Source: Methylobacterium fujisawaense
Lineage (GTDB): Bacteria > Pseudomonadota > Alphaproteobacteria > Rhizobiales > Beijerinckiaceae
NCBI RefSeq assembly: GCF_014138435.1
Contig: NZ_JACJIM010000002.1
Coordinates: forward strand, 62,001-126,000
Direction: 5' to 3'
DNA length: 64,000 nucleotides
Part shown: piece after piece, positions 44,838 to 54,649 of the stretch
How positions within the stretch are numbered: the first letter of the stretch is position 1
How the letters are laid out: each line of letters begins with the position of its first letter
Translations under genes and position numbers: made by a program
The notes under the pieces: generated by a model
Told to the model about the DNA's origin: nothing
Seen by the model: only the letters and a program-made list of their open reading frames with translations
Database searches by the model: none

Positions 44838-45374
44838 TCACTTGATGCCGAGAAGAATGCGCGTCTTCGGTGGCACGCCCTCATCGAAGTGGTTGGGCGT
44901 GCTCATCATCGGCATAAAGCCGACGCCCGTCAGAGTGATGAAGCAGCAGTTGGCCGCGGTGTCGACGATGAAGTTTTGGAACCCGCCGAACCGCCAAAGC
45001 CCGCCGAAGAACCCCGTCCCCACCGGCCCGATTGCCGGAAGGAAGACGCGCAGAACCCCGCGGTTCGATGGATCCGCTCCCCCCCCCCTGCCGGTGATCG
45101 CACGCATGGCGTTTGGCCGGCAGGTCCCCGTAGTGATCGCCGCTGCGAAGAGAATGAAAAGCCGGACGCTTTCGCTGAGGTCGTCCGGCGACTCCGCGTG
45201 AGCGAGGAGACCGAAGCCGATCGTCAGCAGGCCGGATGTGAGCACGAGCCTCCAGGCGGCGCGGTCATTGGCCTGCCGGGCTTTGCTGATCGAGGCCGCC
45301 CCCGCTTCGCTGGGGGCGGCCGGTGGCGGGCCGCCCCGCGCATCGGGCGAGCGGACTTCGGCGTCGTCAGCCAC
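44838..45374 (-). CDS. Hypothetical membrane protein in the island
   Basis: The product has 178 residues. The N-terminal 40 are Pro/Ala-rich. Two hydrophobic segments follow (LVLTSGLLTIGFGLLAHA and LFILFAAAITTGTC), and a Gly/Phe-rich stretch (GTGFFGGLWRFGGFQNF) may be a third. No family was recognised, and it may be partly degenerate. The terminator at 44634-44670 lies downstream. Confidence 0.45.
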   Translation of the reverse strand: MADDAEVRSPDARGGPPPAAPSEAGAASISKARQANDRAAWRLVLTSGLLTIGFGLLAHAESPDDLSESVRLFILFAAAITTGTCRPNAMRAITGRGGGADPSNRGVLRVFLPAIGPVGTGFFGGLWRFGGFQNFIVDTAANCCFITLTGVGFMPMMSTPNHFDEGVPPKTRILLGIK

Positions 45375-45731
45375 TGCTGCAGCCTCTTAAGCGCTCTCAT
45401 TACGGCGGCCCTAGAAGGCTCGAAACCTTGCCGCCGACGGATCAGGCGATGCATTCGATCCTGCTCTTCCGTTCGGCGTTGAGGGGTTCCAGGGTGGCGA
45501 CGTGGGGCGCGAGCTGACCGAGCTTCGCGGCAAAGCGCTCCATCGAAGCCGTGCGGTCGGCCTGCGTCTGCGAGATGACGTTGCGCGCGCCCGTGCTGCT
45601 GTTCCGCGCTGTTATCGCCTCGCGGTTTCGGCGATGCGCCGCTCCGAGATGGTCGGTGCCGCTCGTCCCAGCCGGCCGGAGAGGGTTCCGAGGGTGATCC
45701 CGAGGTTCGGCGTTCCGCACGGGTCCGCGGG

Positions 45732-46273
45732 GTGATCGACCTATCCGCCCTCGTGCACCAGGAGGAGCGCGAGCGCCCGCTGGAAGTTGGCGGCGGCCAT
45801 GTAGTCCTCACTGGACCAAGGATCGTGAAGCGGCAGCGCCGGCGGGCTGAAGTGCATGAAGCGCCACAAGGGGCGCATCGATTTCTGGTGTGTGGCTGGC
45901 GGGAAGCTCCTCGCCCAGGGCTGCCCGATCAAGACGGGCCGCATCCCGAGTTCCTCGCCGAGCTACCAAATCGCGGCGTCGGGCCTGTTGTGATCGACGA
46001 GCGCTCGAAGTTGCCATGGACAGCGACGCACTTCTCGCAGGCGTTCCGCAAGATCGCCCGGGCGGCCGGCCCGACGATCTGTGCAGCATGGACAGCCGCG
46101 CCGGTGCCGTATCCAACGCCTTCGAAGCGGGCGCGGACAAAGCCGACGCGATGCGGACGGCCACGCCTACGCAGATGTCGACGACGATGATCTGCAACCG
46201 CAAAGGCGTGGTCCAATCGAGCCGCGTCGCCGAGCTTCGGGCCGCGCGACGGAAGGGCCGCGAACAAGCCTGA
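45732..46273 (+). pseudogene. Decayed tyrosine integrase of the island
   Basis: One frame reads VVIDERSKLPWTATHFSQAF then RKIARAAG, and the sequence continues after a frameshift as RPDDLCSMDSRAGAVSNAF, TPTQMSTTMICNRKGVVQSS and RVAELRAARRKG. Together these match the C-terminal part of phage-type integrases common in Methylobacterium. The catalytic Tyr position reads as Cys (MICN, normally M-R-Y-N). Upstream parts are missing or scrambled. Its place beside tRNA-Asn fits the former island integrase. Confidence 0.8.
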
Positions 46274-46360
46274 AACAAGCCGCGGTAACAGGGGCTCGAT
46301 CCGCGGTAACGCGAAGGTATCGCCCCGGCTGCTCCAAGCGCCTGAAGATGTTGGGAGAAG

Positions 46361-46411
46361 TGATGGCTCCCCGAGCAGGACTCGAACCTGCGACAAGGCG
46401 ATTAACAGTCG
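46361..46411 (-). repeat. Right attachment repeat of the island, within tRNA-Asn
   Basis: This is the intact-tRNA copy of the 51-bp repeat also found at 39810-39860, with 3 mismatches between copies. It covers the tRNA 3' end back to the anticodon arm. Confidence 0.9.
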
Positions 46412-46439
46412 CCTGCTCTACCAACTGAGCTATCGGGGA
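46364..46439 (-). tRNA. tRNA-Asn (GTT)
   Basis: The minus strand reads TCCCCGA...TCGGGGAGCCA, 76 bases with encoded CCA. The anticodon loop CTGTTAA gives GTT. All arms pair normally, so the gene is functional despite island insertion at its 3' end. Confidence 0.97.
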
Positions 46440-46716
46440 TCACGAGGGGGTCTCTACACACCGCGATCGCGGGACGCAAGGGCCTCGACGCATGATCCGC
46501 GGTCATTCCACGGCACGGCGCTCTGCGTCACAGGGCGCGGCCTGCACCGATGGCAGTCGAGCGCCCGCTATGTGGCTTTTTGGCAACATATGCGCCGGGT
46601 CCCGCCGCTGGCTTGGCCCGCTCGCTCCGGCCGTCGCCGCCAGGGTCATGCGAATGTCGCGACGCGATCCTACGGGAGCGCCAGCCCGGACGACCCGGTG
46701 CGTGTCCGTTGCCATC

Positions 46717-46968
46717 ATGCTGACCCATCACTGCCTGAACCCCCAAGACCCCTATGCGGAGCGCGAGGTGCGCGTCGCCTTCGAGTGGGCCGCCGACCGT
46801 CCCCGACTGATCGCGGTCCTGGACGAGCACGAGGCCGATATTCTGCCCGATCTCGTCGACGTGCAGCGCGATGACCTCCGCCGGGAGATCGTCGCCGCGC
46901 TCCGGATGCAGGAGCAATCCCGCCGTCAGCCGGTCCGCAGTCCGGCCCCCGTCGCGCGGGATCGCTGA
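46717..46968 (+). CDS. Small hypothetical protein
   Basis: The product has 83 residues (MLTHHCLNPQDPYAEREVRV). It is acidic and helical (LIAVLDEHEADILPDLVDVQ), with a basic Pro/Arg tail. A longer start upstream is possible. No family was recognised. Confidence 0.45.
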   Translation: MLTHHCLNPQDPYAEREVRVAFEWAADRPRLIAVLDEHEADILPDLVDVQRDDLRREIVAALRMQEQSRRQPVRSPAPVARDR

Positions 46969-47271
46969 CGGGTCTCGCGGCGGGCGCGCAGCCCGCCACC
47001 GGCACGCGGGCGTCCATAGGCCCGAAGCGGTCCAATACGCGGCTCCAGCGCTCGCGAGATCCAGCATTCGCAGTCGTCCGGTCCGGAAGCACGCGGTATG
47101 CGCGCGATCATTCTGAGTGCGTGCTGCAGGATCTGGCTATTCGTTGATAGATCTCGGCCTCGATCGCCATATCAGATAATAGATTTTGCCGGCTATATTT
47201 ACCTGTTCAAAAGGAAGTGTTCGTGTATATCTGCGCCTCTTCGTAACCCTCGCTGAAGCGGCGCGGCTCCT
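46969..47271. promoter_or_regulatory. Upstream region of the chemotaxis receptor gene
   Basis: About 300 bases without a gene. The AT-rich part at 47150-47220 probably holds the receptor promoter, but no box was assigned. Confidence 0.4.
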
Positions 47272-48951
47272 ATGCGAATTTCACTCGGCCTCAAGCTCTC
47301 GGCAGTGATCGGATTGCTGGCCCTCGTGGCGATCGGCATCGCGGCCTTCGCCGTCCGGCAGTCGAACTGGGAGCAGGAGCGCGCCGCCGCGACGGACAGG
47401 ATCTGGAATGCCGGGCTGCAGGCCGGTGCCCTGGGTCAGGCGATCGAGCACGCGGTGGTGCAGGCCACGGCCCTCTACACGGCGGAAGACACCGCGGAGG
47501 CACGGACACGCCTGTCGGCACTCCACGACGCCCTTGCGACGGTGGAGCAGGTGCGCGGACCCTTCCTCGCGGCGATGGAAGATCAGCTTCCCGAGGATCG
47601 GCGCCGGCGCTTCGATCTCTTCGTGAAGGAATTCATCGCCTACCAGACCGACACGGCCGAGCTGGGGCTGACGGTGTCGCCCAAGGCGGCCCTGATCCAG
47701 GCGACCGACGAGGCGACCGTGAAGAATCGGGAGCGCATGGTGGCCGAGATCGGCGCCCTTGGACGGGAGGTGCTGAGCCGCCTGAATGCCCGACGCGCCG
47801 GGGACGCCGTCGACCGGCGGCAGGCGCGGATCACCCTCGTGGTCGTGCCGGCGGTGGCGCTCGTGCTGGGGCTGCTCGCGGCGGTCTGGATCATCGTCAC
47901 CCAGGTGCGGCGCCCCCTGCACCGTCTCAAGGATGGCATGACGGCGCTCGCCGCCAACGACCTCGGCCTTGTCATCCCGTTCACGCATCGGCGCGACGAG
48001 ATCGGCGAGATGGCAGCCGCCATCGCGGCGTTCCAGACCGCTCTGATCGAGAAGCGCGGCTTGGACGCGGAGGCGCAGATGCGCCGTGACCGTGACCGGA
48101 TCCGGGCGGAAGCCTTGGCGACGGCGACCCATGCCTTCGAGGCCGAGACGCATCGCGCGGTCGCCGATCTCGCCGGATCGGCCGAGGCGATGCAGGCGGC
48201 GGCCGACACGCTCACCGGCAATGCCGGCGCGATGGCGTCCGAGGCCGCCATCGTGGCGGGTGCCTCCAGCCAGAGTGCCGGTTTGGTCGACAACATCGCC
48301 AGCGCTGCCGAGGAACTCTCGGTCTCGGCCCGGGAGATCGAGGCCCGGGTGCGGCACACGAGCGAGATCGCTTCCTCCGCCCTCTCCGACACGCAGGGCC
48401 TGAAGGAGACGGTGATGAGCCTGTCGCAAGCGGCCGAGGAGATCGGCACGGTGGTCACGTTGATCCGCGAGGTGGCCGGGCAGACCAATCTGCTGGCGCT
48501 CAATGCGACGATCGAGGCCGCCCGGGCCGGTGTCGCCGGGCGCGGCTTCGCGGTGGTCGCCGCCGAGGTGAAGGCCCTGGCCGGCCAGACGGCGCTCGCC
48601 ACCGACCGCATCACCGGGCAGGTCGGGGCGATCCAGGGGGCCGCAGGACGCACGGTCGGCGCGATCGGCACGATCGGCGAGACGATCGCCCGCATGAGCC
48701 TGATCGCCTCCGAAGTTGCGACGGCCACCGATCAGCAGGGCCAGGCCAGCCAGGAAATCGCGCGGGCGATCTCCAGCGCGGCCGCGGACGCCCGGAGGGT
48801 CTCGGAGAGCGTTGCCGGTGTTCAGGCCGCCGCCGCGTCCAACGAGGCGCAGGCCGGACAGGTGCGCGGTGGCGCCGTGCGGGTCACGTCCGGGGCGCAC
48901 AGCCTGCAGAAGGCCATCGAGACCTTCACGACGCAGGTCCACAGCGCATGA
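47272..48951 (+). CDS. Methyl-accepting chemotaxis protein with 4-helix-bundle sensor
   Basis: The product has 559 residues. TM1 ([12 protein letters not shown] region), a ~165-residue helical periplasmic sensor, and TM2 ([20 protein letters not shown]) are followed by HAMP and a signalling domain. The hairpin tip [21 protein letters not shown], contacting CheA/CheW, is canonical. Downstream helices are short, and no C-terminal CheR-docking pentapeptide is seen. The ligand is unknown. No che genes are adjacent. Confidence 0.93.
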   Translation: MRISLGLKLSAVIGLLALVAIGIAAFAVRQSNWEQERAAATDRIWNAGLQAGALGQAIEHAVVQATALYTAEDTAEARTRLSALHDALATVEQVRGPFLAAMEDQLPEDRRRRFDLFVKEFIAYQTDTAELGLTVSPKAALIQATDEATVKNRERMVAEIGALGREVLSRLNARRAGDAVDRRQARITLVVVPAVALVLGLLAAVWIIVTQVRRPLHRLKDGMTALAANDLGLVIPFTHRRDEIGEMAAAIAAFQTALIEKRGLDAEAQMRRDRDRIRAEALATATHAFEAETHRAVADLAGSAEAMQAAADTLTGNAGAMASEAAIVAGASSQSAGLVDNIASAAEELSVSAREIEARVRHTSEIASSALSDTQGLKETVMSLSQAAEEIGTVVTLIREVAGQTNLLALNATIEAARAGVAGRGFAVVAAEVKALAGQTALATDRITGQVGAIQGAAGRTVGAIGTIGETIARMSLIASEVATATDQQGQASQEIARAISSAAADARRVSESVAGVQAAAASNEAQAGQVRGGAVRVTSGAHSLQKAIETFTTQVHSA

Positions 48952-49014
48952 GCGCGCGGCGACGCTCACGCCGGAGCATCACGGCGGGATCAGCCAGGAG
49001 AGGAAGAAGAAGGA

Positions 49015-49088
49015 TGGAGGCCTCGCCCGGAATCGAACCGGGGTGCAAGGATTTGCAGTCCTCTGCGTAACCACTCCGCCACGAGGCC
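49015..49088 (-). tRNA. tRNA-Cys (GCA)
   Basis: The minus strand reads GGCCTCG...CGAGGCCTCCA, 74 bases with encoded CCA. The anticodon loop gives GCA. All arms pair. Confidence 0.96.
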
Positions 49089-49205
49089 TTCCTGAACGGC
49101 GTTGCCATCCGGTCCGGAGCTTGGCGGACAGCTCCGGGTGCGCGTCTCTAGCAGAGGTCGGCCGTCGCAGGCAACGGTCCTGAGCCGCCGACGTGGCGGT
49201 TCCTG

Positions 49206-50074
<869 letters not shown>

Positions 50075-50075
<1 letters not shown>

Positions 50076-51043
50076 CAGCCGCGCCCGGCCGGCTCGATGG
50101 GGGCGGCCTCGACCGGCAGGGTGGGCCGGTCGAGAATGCGACGGCCGAACAGGCTCGCCACGAGCTCGACCAGCACCCGGGCGCTGCGCCCGCGCTCGTC
50201 GAGGAAGGGATTGAGCTCGACCACGTCGAGGGACTGCACCAGACCGGAATCGTGAAGCATCTCCATGATGAGATGCGCCTCCCGGAAGGTGGCGCCTCCC
50301 GGGACCGTGGTGCCGACGCCGGGCGCGATCGACGGGTCGAGGAAGTCGATGTCGAGGCTGACATGGAGATGCGCGCCCTGGCCCGCGACCCGGTCGAGCA
50401 CCCGCCGGAGCGGCGCGACCACGCCGAATTCGTCGATCGTCCGCATGTCGGTGATGCCGACCCGCCGCGTCGTCACCAGCGCACGTTCGCCGGCATCGAT
50501 CGATCGCAGCCCGAACAGGTGGACGTTGGCGGGGGACAATGGCTGCGGGACCGGCTCGGCGAACAGGCGTGGAAAGCCCGGCTCGCCGCACAGGGCGGCG
50601 AGCGGCATGCCGTGCACGTTCCCGGAGGGCGAGGTCGCCGGCGTGTTGAAGTCGGCATGGGCGTCGAGCCAGAGCACGAAGACGGATCGGCCATGCCGCG
50701 CACAGTGCCGCAACACGCCGTCGACGGAGCCCAGGGACAGGCTGTGATCGCCCCCGGCCGTCAACGGAAGCGACCCGGCATCGAGGGCGCCCTCGACGAC
50801 CCGGGACAGGGCCCGCGTCCAGGCAGCGACGCCATCGAGCCCGCGCATCCCAGCGGGCCCCTCCGGGGCGACGTCGCCGCGATCCGTGACGCTATGGCCG
50901 AGTTCGCCGAGCGCGCGGACGAGCCCGGCCGTGCGCAGGGCCGCAGGTCCCATGAGGGCGCCGGGCTCGCTGGTTCCGACTTCGATCGGCGCGCCGATCA
51001 GCGCAATGCTGCGCGCCGCGTGGAGGCTGACTTCGCTGCTCAT
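50075..51043 (-). CDS. rocF: Arginase
   Basis: This 322-residue manganese enzyme splits arginine into ornithine and urea. Metal-binding motifs are complete: GGDHSLSLGSV, LWLDAHADFNTP and SLDIDFLDP. SGNVHGMPLAAL and VVELNPFLDE also match arginase rather than agmatinase. Translational coupling to ureD links urea production to urease maturation. The start is MSSEVSLHAARSIALIG at 51043; the longer frame adds only Asp/Gly repeats. Confidence 0.94.
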
Positions 51044-51263
51044 CCCGTCTCCATCGCCGTCACCATCGCCTTCACCATCGCCGTCTCGGCGCACCCGCGC
51101 TCCGCAGAGCCTCGGCCATCGGGTTCATAACCGGCCGCCGATGGCGGTTGCGAGACCGCATCCCGGGCTGGAAACGGATCCTGCGCGCGATGGACGCCCT
51201 GGCACACGCCCAACGATCAGGTCTCAGGGATCGACGTGTACCCGGCCGCCCTCGAAGACAAGT

Positions 51264-51779
51264 TCAGACGAGCAGGACAGCGAGGATCGCGGCCGAGAGG
51301 ACGTAGGCGATCCACAGCAGCGCTGGACGTCGGGCCGTCAGAAACACGCGCAGGATCATGAACACCAACACCTGCCCGATCAGCAGCACGCAGACCTGTG
51401 CCTCGAAACGACCTGCCGCACGCCACCAGGATCGGTCCTCCGGCACCGCCCGCCCTTCCACCAAGAGGGTGCCGGCCGCGGCCAGCGCCAGCGTGAGCAA
51501 AGCGGCGACCGCGATGTGTCGCGGGACGCGGAAGCGCGGCCGCGCCGCCTGCCGCCGGTGCCAAGACGCGATCTCGACGGCATAGAAGCCGACGACGGGC
51601 GTCGCGAAGGCCGCGCCCACGATCGCGATCTTCGTCGGCAGCGGCATGGACGCCAATGCCCGACAGCGCGCGACACGGCTGACCCAGACGAGATGCGCGA
51701 CGATCACACCCCCAAGCAGGACGATCGCGATCCAGAGGAGTCGCAGGACGCCGGCGAGGGCGTCGCTATTGATGAACAT
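51264..51779 (-). CDS. Hypothetical four-span membrane protein
   Basis: The product has 171 residues with hydrophobic segments at ~10-32 (VLRLLWIAIVLLGGVIVAHL), ~50-68, ~90-108 and ~128-170. A conserved-looking loop ASWHRRQAARPRFRVPRH is basic. No family was recognised. Confidence 0.65.
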   Translation of the reverse strand: MFINSDALAGVLRLLWIAIVLLGGVIVAHLVWVSRVARCRALASMPLPTKIAIVGAAFATPVVGFYAVEIASWHRRQAARPRFRVPRHIAVAALLTLALAAAGTLLVEGRAVPEDRSWWRAAGRFEAQVCVLLIGQVLVFMILRVFLTARRPALLWIAYVLSAAILAVLLV

Positions 51780-52456
51780 ACCGTGCCTCCGCCGACGCGG
51801 CAGATGCGACCGAACTTACCGCCGCCAAGGGTCGCGCGGCAGCACCCGACTTGTCCAACCTCCGGATATCGGCTGCATCGTCGGCGGATGCTGCATCACA
51901 GCCCGAGATGGCGGGCTCACGAGCGGCCGAAGGCCCGCGCGGCGGGCCAGATCGCGGCGCGGTCTCGGGGATCCAGATCGCGCGTCCGGCCGCGCAGGGC
52001 GGTCGACTGTTGCCTTTCGACAGTCGCAAACCGTTCGTTCGCCTGCCCCCAGCGGCGGCCCAACCGTCGCGCATCGGATCACCGCCGGCCCGTGCGCATC
52101 CACGCCTTGGGTTCGGAGCCCGACCGGCACCGGGTCACCGTCAGATGGCCGAGTGATTACGAGGACGGTCCGTGGACATGACCGTGATGATCCGAGATTC
52201 CGGGAGCAGGAGAGCCAGCACGCGCGCCGGCCGGGTCCGCAATGCTGCAGACCCTCCGCCATGGCCGCAGGGCGGGTGACTATCGAAAACCGAAGGGGGC
52301 CCGTCCACAACTTGAATTCTTGGCAGAGCACGTTCTTTCAGGTTGTATAGTGCCAGTGCTCGATATCCGCGCGCTGCATCGATGTTTACGAGATTTTTAT
52401 AAGAGTCGGGCCATTGGACTGGTTGGATCGCCGTCATTCAATAGTTCAGGGTCATC
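51780..52456. other. Long gene-free stretch before the second chemotaxis receptor
   Basis: These 677 bases contain only frames that lack recognisable protein features. The receptor promoter probably lies in the AT-richer 52310-52450 part. No RNA gene or repeat was recognised. Confidence 0.45.
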
Positions 52457-54613
52457 ATGAAAACGCTTTCGCGGCTGAGCACGCGCCTTCCCGCGACGAC
52501 CGTCGGCCTCGCGCTTCTGAGCGCCACCGCCATGGGTGGATTCAGCTGGTACTCGGCGCGGTCGGGCTTGATCACCGCGGCGCACGAGCGCCTCGAACTC
52601 GCCGCGGCGGCGCGGCGGGACGCGATCGAGCTGGTGGCGGACCGGATGCAGGCGGACTTCCAGGCGGTGGCGACCCATCCGCAGATCGTCTCGAATTTCA
52701 CGGACCTGATCGAGAATCTCGACCCGGCGAAGCCCGACACCGCGAGCGTCATCGAGGCGTTCCAAGCGCCTCAGACGGCTGAGGCGCGGATCGCCCTCGA
52801 CGGCAGCGGCATGACGTCGATGTATGCCCGGCGCCACGTCAAGGTCCAGGAAGTGGCCCACAAGCTCGTGGCCCAGCCCGGCTACGCCGACCTGATGTTC
52901 GTCGATAACAACGGCCGGATCGTCTACACCACGACCAAGGGCGCCGATTTCGCCAAATCGGTCTCGGAGGATGGCTTGGCGGGCTCGGCGCTCGCGCGGC
53001 TCGTCGAGCGTCTCAAGTCCGCCGATCCGGGCGCGGTTCTCTTCGAGGATTTCGCCGCCTACCCGGTGGATGGGACCCCGGCTGCCTTCATCGGCCGTGT
53101 CATGACCAAGCGGGCGAACGTCGCCATGGGCACGGCGCAGGCGGCCGAGCGGACCGGCTACATCGTTATGCGGGTCACGCCGACCCTGTTCGATCAAACG
53201 CTGTCCAAGCGGACCGGTCTCGGCGAGACCGGGCAGATCCTGGCGGTCGGGACAGACGGCCTGTTGCGCAGCAATCCACCGCTGAACCCAGCTCTGCATG
53301 CGGGTGCAGGCCTCGCCGGAATCGGCCTGGCCGCCGACCGGGTCAAGGTCGGCGGTCCGGTCGATTTCACGGCCGAGAACGGCGCACACATGGCGGCCGC
53401 CTCGCCGGTGACGGTCCTCGGCGCGCCCTGGACCGTGCTGGCTGAGCAGACCCAGGCGGAGGCGATCAATGCCGTGCAGGCCCTGTCTCGGACGCTGATC
53501 CTGACCGGTCTCATCGTCCTGGCCGTCACCGCGGTGCTCGGCCTGCTGCTCGCGCGCTCGATCGTGTCGCCGCTGGGAGCCCTGACCCGCGCGCTGAAGG
53601 CCCTCGCCGACCGCCAGGCCCTGACCGACGTTCCCGGCAGCAAGAGGCGGGACGAGATCGGCGACATCGCCCGCGCGGTCGTCACCATCCGCGACATGTC
53701 GCTTGAGGATGCCGCCCAGCAGCTTCAGACGACCGAGGCCGCGCGTCTGCGCGAGGAGCAGAGCCGCCGCGCCATGCTGAAAGATCTCGCCGACGGCTTC
53801 GAACGCTCGGTCGGGGCCATCGTCGAGGGCCTGACGGGGGCCGTCACGGAGCTTCAGGGAGCCTCGGGTACCATGCGGAGTGCGGTCGCGGGCACGTCCG
53901 AACGCTCGACCAGCGTCGCCAGTGCCGCCCAGCAGACCTCCGAGAACGTCAACACCGTTGCGGCCGCGGCCGAGGAACTCGGCGCCACCGTGCAGGAGAT
54001 CGGCCGCCAGGTCGAGCAGGCGGCCGGGATGTCGGCGACGGCCGTCGGTGAGGCGCGTCGGGCCGAGCAGACCATGACGGAGCTGGCCGCCGCAGCGACG
54101 CGGATCGGCGACGTCGTCGGGATGGTCTCGACGATTGCCGGTCAGACCAATCTGCTGGCCCTGAACGCCACGATCGAGGCGGCCCGGGCCGGCGAGGCCG
54201 GGCGCGGCTTCGCGGTGGTCGCCTCCGAGGTCAAGGAACTCGCCGCCCAGACCAGCCGGGCCACCGAGGAGATCAGCCGGCAGGTCGCGGCGATCCAGAC
54301 CGTCACCGGCGATGCGGCCGGTGCGATCCAGGGAGTCACGGCTCAGATCGAGGCGATGAACCACGTGTCGACCAGCATCGCGGCTGCGGTGGATCAGCAG
54401 GGCGTCACCACGCAGGACATCGTCCGCAGCATGGGCCAGGCGTCCGCCGGCACCGGCACGATGACCGTCGAGATCGCCGAGGTCGCCCGGGTCGCGGGCG
54501 ATGCGGGTCAGGCCGCGGCTTCGGTTGCTCAGGCGTCCGATGCCCTGGCGACGCGCTCGGAGCAGCTCCGCGCCGAGGTGGCGCAGTTCCTGCGCAACGT
54601 GCGGGCCGCGTAG
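52457..54613 (+). CDS. Methyl-accepting chemotaxis protein with Cache-type sensor
   Basis: The product has 718 residues. TM1 is at residues ~10-30. The long periplasmic region (to ~345) has Cache/dCache features (DLMFVDNNGRIVYTTTKGAD, TGYIVMRVT, GETGQILAVGTDG). TM2 (LILTGLIVLAVTAVLGLLLA), HAMP and the signalling domain follow, with [20 protein letters not shown] at the tip. The ligand is unknown. It ends at a perfect palindrome shared with the convergent kinase gene. Confidence 0.93.
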   Translation: MKTLSRLSTRLPATTVGLALLSATAMGGFSWYSARSGLITAAHERLELAAAARRDAIELVADRMQADFQAVATHPQIVSNFTDLIENLDPAKPDTASVIEAFQAPQTAEARIALDGSGMTSMYARRHVKVQEVAHKLVAQPGYADLMFVDNNGRIVYTTTKGADFAKSVSEDGLAGSALARLVERLKSADPGAVLFEDFAAYPVDGTPAAFIGRVMTKRANVAMGTAQAAERTGYIVMRVTPTLFDQTLSKRTGLGETGQILAVGTDGLLRSNPPLNPALHAGAGLAGIGLAADRVKVGGPVDFTAENGAHMAAASPVTVLGAPWTVLAEQTQAEAINAVQALSRTLILTGLIVLAVTAVLGLLLARSIVSPLGALTRALKALADRQALTDVPGSKRRDEIGDIARAVVTIRDMSLEDAAQQLQTTEAARLREEQSRRAMLKDLADGFERSVGAIVEGLTGAVTELQGASGTMRSAVAGTSERSTSVASAAQQTSENVNTVAAAAEELGATVQEIGRQVEQAAGMSATAVGEARRAEQTMTELAAAATRIGDVVGMVSTIAGQTNLLALNATIEAARAGEAGRGFAVVASEVKELAAQTSRATEEISRQVAAIQTVTGDAAGAIQGVTAQIEAMNHVSTSIAAAVDQQGVTTQDIVRSMGQASAGTGTMTVEIAEVARVAGDAGQAAASVAQASDALATRSEQLRAEVAQFLRNVRAA

Positions 54614-54626
54614 ACCGGACGAGACC

Positions 54627-54649
54627 CGAGGCGGCCTCAGGCCGCCTCG
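54627..54649. terminator. Perfect palindromic hairpin with the kinase stop codon as its loop
   Basis: CGAGGCGGCC (54627-54636), loop TCA (54637-54639), GGCCGCCTCG (54640-54649). The loop is exactly the TGA of the minus-strand kinase gene. It lies between convergent genes and has no T tract. Confidence 0.55.

Larger units (their letters stand above)
39810..46411. mobile_element. tRNA-Asn genomic island carrying sulfation genes
   Basis: Direct repeats of 51 bp bound a 6.5-kb segment with lower and uneven GC. Contents are APS kinase, sulfotransferase, a few hypothetical genes, gene fragments and a decayed tyrosine integrase next to the intact tRNA. Since the only visible integrase is broken, the island is probably fixed in place. 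Confidence 0.85.

Noticed and set aside
45442..45720. Minus-strand frame of 92 codons in the island
   Set aside because: Arg-rich start, no recognised domain, and the region looks like decayed sequence next to the broken integrase.
52312..52351. Possible sigma-54 or sigma-70 promoter upstream of the second chemotaxis gene (TTGGCA ... TATAGT)
   Set aside because: Spacing is 20 bases for sigma-70 and the -12 element does not match sigma-54.
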